64,000 nt of DNA from Tillandsia leiboldiana (taxonomy: Eukaryota; Streptophyta; Magnoliopsida; Poales; Bromeliaceae), in assembly GCA_029204045.2 (NCBI GenBank), contig CM055076.1, positions 22,482,743-22,546,742 on the forward strand, written 5' to 3'. Below the pieces are notes generated by a model that was given only the letters and a program-made list of their open reading frames with translations, was not told the DNA's origin and made no database searches. Positions 55,872 through 64,000 of the stretch are shown one piece after another. The stretch's first letter is position 1. The number at the start of each line of letters is the position of its first letter. The position numbers and the translations under genes were made by a program.

Positions 55872-56706
55872 ATGCATATGAGGCCACTAATATTCATTCC
55901 GATGTGTACTAGACTATATTTGCTCTTCATTCTCCTCCTCTTCTGCTTCTTTCCTAAAAACTCAACTCTTCCTTTTTCATGCCCTCCAACCCAATTCTCA
56001 TGCGGAAATATCACCTGGAATATTAGCTCTCCTTTCTTCACAAACTCCACCTCTGCTTTCTTCACAAACTCCACCGTTAATCCAGGTTGCCGTAAAGTTC
56101 ATTACATGTATTGTCAATCTGAGGAACCTTTGGTCCAATTTTATAACACCGGATTTGTGTATGCTGTTAGAGATTATTCACCCCAGAATAGAACAATTGT
56201 AGTTTATGATCTTTCCCTAAACTCCAATGCTTGGGAATCCGATTGTAACTTCCTTTACAATTTTATGCACCCCATCCCTGCTATTAATCTTACCCAACTT
56301 TCATTGAATACAAAGGAGACATTAACTTCGTTCAATTGCGAGAAGATAGACAGTGACTACAATCAAACTATTTTCGGTGGCTCTTTGGGTCATGTTTCGT
56401 GCGAGAATTACACACTCTTCCTTCCCCAAAATTCACAAAACTATAATGAGAATGATCTTCCTACTTATTGTTCAAGCTCGAGAGAATTCTGGTTTACTTG
56501 GAAATTGTCATTTGGTGGAGATTATGAAGGTAGTAATGATGGCAACATTTCTGTGCTCTCGGGCGGCTTCTCTAAAAATTGGGATCGTCATCCAGATTGT
56601 TTCGGTTGCAACGTAACTGCTAGCGGTAGTTGTACTACAAGCGGTGATCCAGGAGACTTGGAATCCCCATGCAAATGCACCAAGCAGTGCAAAGATGATG
56701 TAAAAG
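55872..56706 (+). CDS. LRK10-like / WAK-like receptor kinase, first exon (ectodomain)
   Basis: The start at 55872 (MHMRPLIF) gives a clean signal peptide with hydrophobic core LYLLFILLLFCFF; an upstream in-frame ATG at 55779 would add 31 residues. Then the cysteine-rich GUB_WAK_bind-type domain (CPPTQFSCGNITW ... GCRKVHYMYC), several N-glycosylation sites (NST, NIT, NLT, NYT, NIS), and a WAK_assoc-type end (GFSKNWDRHPDCFGC ... CKCTKQCKDD). Such domains sense the cell surface in LRK10L receptor kinases. The frame leaves coding sequence after CKDD; a donor is at AAAAG/GTACTC (56707) or GAT/GTAAAA (56700). No kinase exon is seen to the end of the window. It may be a gene whose kinase part lies behind the MITE chain, a truncated receptor-like protein, or a pseudogene. 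A tandem paralogue lies just upstream. Confidence 0.8.
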
Positions 56707-57710
56707 GTACTCATACAGCAGCTGAGTTTATTTTCTTCCTTTCTTTGCGTATAGTTATTGATAGTAGTTGTGATACTAATGGAGAGTTAAGAAACAGTCT
56801 ATGTGGAGACTGCCCATATAATTTTTTTTTTCCCCACAGGAAGTGCCATGGCTCTGAAGGATTATTTTACTTGGAAAGAAAAATCAATTTTTTTTTTTTT
56901 TTTTTTTTTTTGCAAGTGTGACCTTTTATTTTTTTTTGCAACTTAAAAAGTGAATTTCTATATCTTTCAAAGCTAAAAGTGACGGTTATTTGTGGGAATT
57001 AAACAGATTGAGTGCAGGTCCCAGTACCAAAAATTATGAGAAATGACACATTACAATAAAAATAAAAGTCTAAATGATCACATTTTTTTCTGAATAATAA
57101 AAATTGTCAAATGTAGAATCGATGTACAACTAATCTTTGTTTTGAATTGAGTACGTATTTTCACAATTAAAGCTTTGAAAAAAAAAATTACTCAAGTTAT
57201 TGATGAAATATTATTCTGTGACGCTTCAGGTGCACAAGTTCTAAGAAAAAGAAGCACCATAATAGGTATTTCTTGCAATCACCTTATATGCCTTTTTTTT
57301 AATCTTGAATTTTCATTTCCAATGTGTCTCTTTGTAGTATAATATGAATGTATAATGTTCTTTTCAATCTTTTGTTTGTGAAAGAGAGCCTTCAATCTAC
57401 TTACATATACTAGAATTTTAAAAAAAAATCAAACATCAAGTGCGCGTTTGATTTGCACTATGACAAATTAATTATTAGGAATGAAAGATTCCTAGGATTT
57501 GATTCTTACTCATCTTATTACTAAGAATGTGGCATTATAGTGTCTGTTCGCATAGTCATGTTATTTGAGAATATATTTATTTTGTCAATTAATTTTGGGT
57601 AGTATTAGCAGTAGTGTAAATATTTTTTTCTTTCCAACAACCATGAGGAATTTATTTTTAAGTTAAATTGAGATAGTTTAGCTTTGAGAAGAGAGGATTG
57701 AGGTTAAAGA
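56707..57710. other. AT-rich stretch after the receptor exon, possible intron
   Basis: No frame of note. A T run near 56888-56912 and several AT-rich stretches. If the receptor gene is functional this would be its first intron. Confidence 0.5.
57230..57265 (+). other. Possible small second exon of the receptor gene
   Basis: 36 bases between CTTCAG (acceptor-like, AG at 57228-57229) and GTATTT (donor-like, 57266). One frame gives a Ser/Lys-rich peptide that could be the basic stretch next to a membrane segment. No following membrane or kinase exon supports it. Confidence 0.25.
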
Positions 57711-57711
57711 T

Positions 57712-57751
<40 letters not shown>
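57711..57751. repeat. (GA)n microsatellite
   Basis: GA repeats with one interruption; left border of the MITE chain. Confidence 0.9.
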
Positions 57752-57756
<5 letters not shown>

Positions 57757-57953
57757 TTTATATGCTTTTAAAAATACAAGTTCATCCATATTTATAAATT
57801 TTTTACCATTGGATTTGGGTTGGGATTTGTATTTTTTATTTTTTCTTTCTCTCTCTTTAGTCGACTTTACAATAGCACAAATCTCAATGCAAATCCAATA
57901 ATAAAAAATTCAGAAGCATATTTGAGCTTATGCTTTTAAAAATATATAAGCTC

Positions 57954-57956
<3 letters not shown>
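57752..57956. mobile_element. MITE chain 1, about 205 bp
   Basis: Ends TAGAGTTTATATGCTTTTAA and, inverted, TAGAGCTTATATATTTTTAA, between a (GA)n tract and a (TA)n tract (57957-58031). Confidence 0.65.
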
Positions 57957-58031
<75 letters not shown>

Positions 58032-58034
<3 letters not shown>

Positions 58035-58241
58035 TGTAAAAGCACCAAGTAATTGGTGTTTATAAATTTTTCACCGTTAGATCTATTCATTTGACTAATT
58101 TCATTTTCTTAGATCATAATATTCTACCAACAATCTACTAAACCCAAGGGGCCCAGTATCATCCTAACTACACATTGTTTCATCTAAGAGCTAAAACCTA
58201 CAAGCACCAATGACTTGGAACTTTCAAAAGCAGAGAAGCTC

Positions 58242-58244
<3 letters not shown>
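58032..58244. mobile_element. MITE chain 2, short class
   Basis: Between (TA)n tracts 57957-58031 and 58245-58305. Contains AAAGCACC, GGTGTTTATAAA, the core CCAAGGGGCCCAGTATCATCC and CTACAAGCACC, the layout of the short class. Confidence 0.75.
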
Positions 58245-58305
<61 letters not shown>

Positions 58306-58313
<8 letters not shown>

Positions 58314-58613
58314 AAAATTAAGCTCGTATGCTTTTAAAAGTACTAAGTTATTGGTGTTTATAAGTTTTTAGCCCTTACATGAAATGATCTGCGGTTCGGA
58401 TGATAGTGGCCCCTTGGGTTTAGTGGGCTGTCGGTGGAATAGTATGATCTAAACAAGCACCAATTGCTTGGTACTTTTAATAAGTTTTTAGCCATTGCAT
58501 GAAAGGATGTGCGGTTCGGATGATAGTGGCCCCTTGGGTTTAGTGGGTTGTCGGTGGAATAACATGATCTAAACAAGCACCAATTGCTTGATACTTTTAA
58601 AAATATAGTAGTT

Positions 58614-58617
<4 letters not shown>
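58306..58617. mobile_element. MITE chain 3, short class, inverted, with a 120-bp internal duplication
   Basis: Between (TA)n tracts 58245-58305 and 58618-58709. The core appears as GGATGATAGTGGCCCCTTGG, the reverse of the other short copies. 58361-58480 is repeated head to tail at 58481-58600 with a few substitutions. Confidence 0.75.
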
Positions 58618-59720
<1,103 letters not shown>

Positions 59721-59726
59721 TATATA

Positions 59727-60268
59727 GAGTGCGGCTGGGGTGCTTTTATAAGCACGGAGACATCCGTGCGTATAAGTTGTTTTTGATGTTGGGACTTCCG
59801 AATTGACGATGAGCTCTGTTAGATTTGATCTAAAGTATTTGAAGTATCTCGAAAATATATTTCACGATTTTTCGATATCATTTGCCTAGTGATCGAAATG
59901 GCTCAAAATCAACGGTTGAAAATAAAAATCTCACAAAATGTGATGATATGTCACAAAAATTTTAGATCAAAGATATTGATCTTATTTTATATAGTATAAA
60001 GAATTTTCTATCAAAATTTTACGTGATTTGGATATTTATACACCGTTAAACTTACAACCGGCTCACCACGATAATTAAAATTGTTAATTTTGAGCCACTT
60101 TGATCACTAGGCAAATGATATCGAAAAATCGCCAAATTTATTTTCTAAATTTTCAAACAGTCTAGATCAGGTCTAGCGGAGCTAATCGTCGATTCGAAAG
60201 TCCCAACATCGAAAACAACTTATAAGCACGGATTGCTCTGTGCTTCTATAAGCATACCAGCCTAACTA
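59727..60268. mobile_element. MITE chain 6, long class
   Basis: Starts GCGGCTGGGGTGCTTTTATA with palindrome GTGCTTTTATAAGCAC and ends GTGCTTCTATAAGCATACC AGCC; inner arms GTTGGGACTT and AAGTCCCAAC. Followed by (TA)n 60273-60357. Confidence 0.78.
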
Positions 60269-60357
<89 letters not shown>

Positions 60358-60360
<3 letters not shown>

Positions 60361-60893
60361 GAGCTAGAATGCTACCAGTAGCAAATAGCTCCGTTGCCAC
60401 CCATTTATTTTCGATGATGTAGCTTCTGAATCGACGATCAGCACCGTTGAACATGATCTATACTACTGGAAGTATCCAGAAACTAAATTTCAAATCTTTT
60501 CAACATCATTGACCTAATGATCAAATGGTTGCAAAATTTATAATTTTAATGGTAGATATGAGGCGTTTGCTCATTTAACGATGAAAAAAAAAATCAAATC
60601 AATTGAATTTTGATTAGAAAATTCTTCAAACTATTTAAAACAAGATTTATATACTCTCGATCTTGAATACGAAACTCCTATAATCACTTTTTGAAGGATA
60701 TTCATTTTTAGCCATTCATTTTTGTGTCCACTTGATGGACAAGAAAAAAATATCGAAAAAGCATAAAATTTAATTTTCAGATAGTTTAAATATTTTAGAT
60801 CATATTTAACGGTGTCGATTGTCGATTTGGAAACTCCATCATCGAAAACAAATGGGTGGCAACAGAGCCCGTTTGCAACTGATAGCATTCCAG

Positions 60894-60894
<1 letters not shown>
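60358..60894. mobile_element. MITE chain 7, long class
   Basis: Starts GAGCTAGAATGCTACCAGTA (palindrome GCTACCAGTAGC) and ends AACTGATAGCATTCCAGCT; inner arms CCACCCATTTATTTTCGATG and CATCGAAAACAAATGGGTGG. Between (TA)n 60273-60357 and 60895-60968. Confidence 0.78.
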
Positions 60895-60968
<74 letters not shown>

Positions 60969-60971
<3 letters not shown>

Positions 60972-61204
60972 CGGCTAGAATACTATCGATAGTACCAAGC
61001 AATTGGTGCTATCAAGTTTTCTGCCGTTGGATGAAAAAATATGCGGTTGGGATTATAGTGGTCCCCTAAGATTTTTACTATTCGACCAACCACTTAGTAA
61101 ACCCTAGGGGACCACTATCATCTTAACCACACATTTTTTAATCCTAAGGCTAAAAACTTGATAGCACCAATGACTTAGTGCTATCGATAGTATTCTAGCC
61201 TAAT
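60969..61204. mobile_element. MITE chain 8, short class
   Basis: Starts CCGGCTAGAATACTATCG with palindrome ACTATCGATAGT; then GGTGCTATCAAG, core GTGGTCCCCTAAG ... CTAGGGGACCAC, CTTGATAGCACC, and end GTGCTATCGATAGTATTC. (TA)n on both sides. Confidence 0.8.
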
Positions 61205-61228
61205 TATATATATATATATATATATATA

Positions 61229-61454
61229 GTTCGGTTACTGTGCTTGTACAAGCACCAAACAATTGGTGCTTGTAAGTTTTCTACCGTTAGATCTAATCCT
61301 TTGATTAATTCTACCTCTTAGATCATACTATTCCACCAACCACCCATTAAACCCAAGGGGCCCACCATCATCCTAACCGCACATTCCTACATCCAAGGGT
61401 AAAAAATTCACAAGCACAAATAACTTGGTGCTTTTACAAGCATAGGAGCTCAAT
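61229..61454. mobile_element. MITE chain 9, short class
   Basis: Starts TCGGTTACTGTGCTTGTAC with palindrome GCTTGTACAAGC; then GGTGCTTGTAAG, the CCAAGGGGCCCACCATCATCC core, CACAAGCAC and end GTGCTTTTACAAGCATAGG. (TA)n left; (TA)n plus (GA)n right (61455-61507). Confidence 0.8.
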
Positions 61455-61473
61455 TATATATATATATATATGT

Positions 61474-61507
<34 letters not shown>

Positions 61508-61509
<2 letters not shown>

Positions 61510-62173
61510 AGGCTTGTGTGCTTTTAAAAAGCACGGAGGCCTCCGCGCTCCCAAGTTATTTTCGATGTTGAACTTCTGAATGGACGATCGGCTCTGTTAG
61601 ACTTGATCTAGAATATTTGAAGTATCTAGAAAATAAATTTTATGATTTTTCGATATCATTTATTTAGTGATCGAAAGGGCTCAAAATCAACGGATAAAAA
61701 TAAAAATCTCACAACATGTGATGATATGATACTAAAATTTTAGATCAAAGATATTGATCTTGTTTTATATAGTATAAAAAAATTTCTATCAAAATTTACG
61801 TGATTTGAAAATTTTCTACACCTTTAAACTTGCAACCGGCTCACCATGACCATTAAAATTATTGATTTTGAGTCTAAGAGTAAAGCTAAGTGTACACCTC
61901 ATTTGAGGTGTACATCTTACACCCCACCCATTTTAGGGTGGGGTGAATTCCACTCGTCACTTCGAGCTATGCTACATGTACATCCCATTTGGGGTGTACA
62001 TCCTACACCTAGCCCATCCTAATGATATCGAAAAATTACGAAATTTATTTTGTAAACCTTTTAAATACTCTAAATCAAGTTTAATAGAGTCGATCGTCCA
62101 TTCAAAAATCCCAACATTGAAAACAACTTGGGAGCACGGGCCCTCCGTGGTTCTAAAAGTACACAAGCCTAGC
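61508..62173. mobile_element. MITE chain 10, long class, with a nested MITE
   Basis: Starts AGGCTTGTGTGCTTTTAAAA with palindrome GTGCTTTTAAAAAGCAC; ends AAAAGTACACAAGCCTAGCT; close to chain 6 inside. About 147 bp at 61874-62020 is foreign and is listed separately. Confidence 0.78.
61874..62020. mobile_element. Small nested MITE made of two fold-back halves
   Basis: Compared with chain 6, sequence is continuous up to TTTTGAGT and again from AATGATATCG; between lie GTGTACACCTCATTTGAGG, GTGGGGTG palindromes and GTACATCCCATTTGGGGTGT. The two halves resemble each other, as if dimeric. Confidence 0.65.
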
Positions 62174-62189
62174 TATATATATATATATA

Positions 62190-62412
62190 GTCTGGTTACT
62201 ATGCTTTTACAAGCACCAAGCAATTGATACTTGTAAGTTTTCTACCGTTAGATCTACCCCTTTGACTAATTTCATTTCTTAGATCATTCTATTGCACCAA
62301 CCACCCACTAAACCCAAGGAGTCCATTATCATCCTAACCGCACATCCTTTCATCCAAGGGCTAAAAGCTCACAAGCACCAATGACTTTGTGCTTTTACAA
62401 GCATAGGAGCTC

Positions 62413-62415
<3 letters not shown>
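62190..62415. mobile_element. MITE chain 11, short class
   Basis: Starts TCTGGTTACTATGCTTTTAC, has ACAAGCACC, GATACTTGTAAG, core near CCATTATCATCC, CACAAGCACC and end GTGCTTTTACAAGCATAGG. (TA)n 62174-62189 left; (TA)n and (GA)n 62416-62496 right. Confidence 0.8.
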
Positions 62416-62496
<81 letters not shown>

Positions 62497-62498
<2 letters not shown>

Positions 62499-63035
62499 AG
62501 GCTCCTATACGATTTATAGTACCGGAACTCTAGTACTATAGTATCATTTTTTATCTTAGGGTGTTCAAATCAACGATTCACACCGGTTAAAAATGATCTA
62601 GGGTTTATGAAGTTCTTAGGAATAAAATTTTAATTTTTTTCCGACATCGTCTACTTAGTAAGTAAATCATGTCAAAGTAAATAGTGAAAATTGAACAATC
62701 TTTAAAATTTGAGGATAAAACATTTGAATTCAAGATCAAAGATGTTGATCTTGATTTAAATAGTTTAAAGTATTTTCTATCAAAATTTGAATAAATTTAG
62801 ACTCTTCTATACTGTTAAACTAAAAACTCGCCAAAGTAGCCTTTGAAAATTAACAATTTTGAAATGGTTTAATCATAAAGTAAACTATGTCGAAAAAATA
62901 GAATTTTTTTTTACTAAGAACTTTAAATATCTTAGATCAGTTTTAATGGTGTTGATTGTAGATTTGAATACCCTAAGATTGAAAATGAGATTATAGTACC
63001 GGAGCTACGGTATTATAGATAGTATAGGAGCCTAG

Positions 63036-63036
<1 letters not shown>
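62497..63036. mobile_element. MITE chain 12, long class
   Basis: Starts CTAGGCTCCTATACGATTTA and ends ATAGATAGTATAGGAGCCTAG; inner arms TTAGGGTGTTCAAATC and the inverse GATTTGAATACCCTAA. Followed by (TA)n 63037-63091. Confidence 0.78.
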
Positions 63037-63095
<59 letters not shown>

Positions 63096-63179
63096 GGGTT
63101 AATTTTATACAACTCTATATAAGCATATCGAATCAGTTTCAAATATGGTTAAGTATAATATCTAAAGGGGTTAAAAGGT

Positions 63180-64000
63180 AAATTTACCTCACTCACGACC
63201 TCCGTCAAGCCAACTCCTAGGCCTGGCACGGTTGCGGCGATACGATGACTTTGTCAATGGCGGCGGCGGCTTCCCATTTAAGCCGATGGCGGCGGCGGCC
63301 TCCCGTCTAGTCCGACGGCGGCAGCGGCCTTCCGTCTAAGCCGACGGTGACAGTGGCAGCTCCGCTAAAACCCCTCGCTCCAACGGAAAACCCCAAGAAC
63401 CCAATGAACGTACGAAAAATCCCACGAAATCAACAAAGATGATAACGAAAAGCCAAGAACCGACCTTTTTCTGACGAAGAAGACTATAGGATGTCCGAAC
63501 CCGATCTCCGACCTTCGGCCTCCAACGGTGTTGATGCTTCCGCTCCGATCTCTGCTTCTGACGTGCACCTCGAGGAAGAAGACGAGTCACTTTATTTAAA
63601 AAAAAAAAAAGAAATGGGGGTTCTTTGTTTCTAAAGTGTAAAGTAAAATCGATCCCCGAGTCCCTTCTATTTATAAGAGAATTTGTAACCACCTTTATCT
63701 TTTCTAACCGCTTCCTCCTTGATTTGCGTGCCAACCCAACGAAATTACATCACATGTATCGGCATGGATTTTAAAGCATCATCCACCATTAATGGGTATT
63801 TAAAAGCTCTTTCAACCCCACTAACTTATAAAAATTACACCGGAAGATTCGTCCATCGAATTTTCGAGCCGATTGCACCACCATTCCCTATTTAACGAGC
63901 CCTACAATATAGAAACCAAAATCAAGGAAATAGACACACTAATAAAATAAGAAAATACCACACACACCAAAAGTGATACTGAGGAAAAAACCGTGGACTC
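63180..64000 (-). repeat. Antisense gypsy LTR fragment running off the window
   Basis: Resembles family B LTR regions in order: GGCGGCGGCGGCTTCCC repeats (63260-63340, compare 4395-4420), an A-run near 63600, and GATTGCACCACCATTCCC near 63870 (compare GATCGCACCGCCGTTCATC at 4887). Orientation is therefore minus. The left border is not clear and the right part is cut by the window end. The frame at 63336-63734 is probably a shadow. Confidence 0.5.

Noticed and set aside
63336..63734. A 132-codon minus-strand frame near the window end
   Set aside because: It lies in an LTR-like region with GGCGGC repeats and a poly-A/T tract and has no recognisable domain.

Overview
The window is nuclear DNA of a flowering plant. 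It is almost entirely nested LTR retrotransposons (Ty3/gypsy chromoviruses of Tekay/Del type and Ty1/copia, including a Sirevirus-type element), plus MITEs and one stretch of host gene. The Sirevirus features, the receptor-kinase ectodomain family and the MITE style would suit a commelinid monocot such as pineapple; that identification is a low-confidence guess.

Layout. 2-2107: gypsy pol remnant (element A, + strand). 2108-14073: minus-strand array LTR / deleted internal region / LTR / truncated internal region (family B, about 7.06 kb unit) sitting in the integrase of element A. 14074-25691: gypsy element 3 (+), lacking its 5' LTR and most of gag, with two solo LTRs inserted in its integrase (16388-18328, duplication TATAG; 18976-21644, duplication CAACA) and a 3.3 kb 3' LTR. 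25692-32397: gypsy element 4 (+), same family as A, whose 3' LTR carries a Sirevirus solo LTR (28972-30276, duplication GTTTG). 32398-34104: 3' part of a family C gypsy LTR. 34105-48408: minus-strand Ty1/copia element, split by a gag-only Sirevirus derivative (35596-41993, duplication GAGGG) and by a MITE that itself holds a family C solo LTR (43622-47340). 48409-53690: AT-rich DNA with MITEs, LTR fragments and a PIF/Harbinger-like element flanked by TAA. 53756-57265: two broken fragments and one intact first exon of an LRK10-like/WAK-like receptor ectodomain. 57711-63091: a chain of about eleven MITEs separated by (TA)n and (GA)n tracts. 63180-64000: part of another antisense gypsy LTR.

How it works together. 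No autonomous element is intact: pol reading frames carry stops, frameshifts, deletions and catalytic substitutions. The probable order is copia element first, then family C LTR, then element 4, then element 3, then solo LTRs; the left ends of several layers lie outside the window or were deleted at 14073/14074.

The least expected signal is in the long LTRs. Families with little overall similarity share, in sense orientation and in the same order, several small stem-loops whose two arms change together (compensatory changes), with splice-site-like and branch-point-like motifs between them. This looks like a structured untranslated RNA domain. A second signal is in the MITE chain, where a variable word is repeated at four places in each element and changes in concert, keeping the fold-back pairing. 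All alignments were made by eye.
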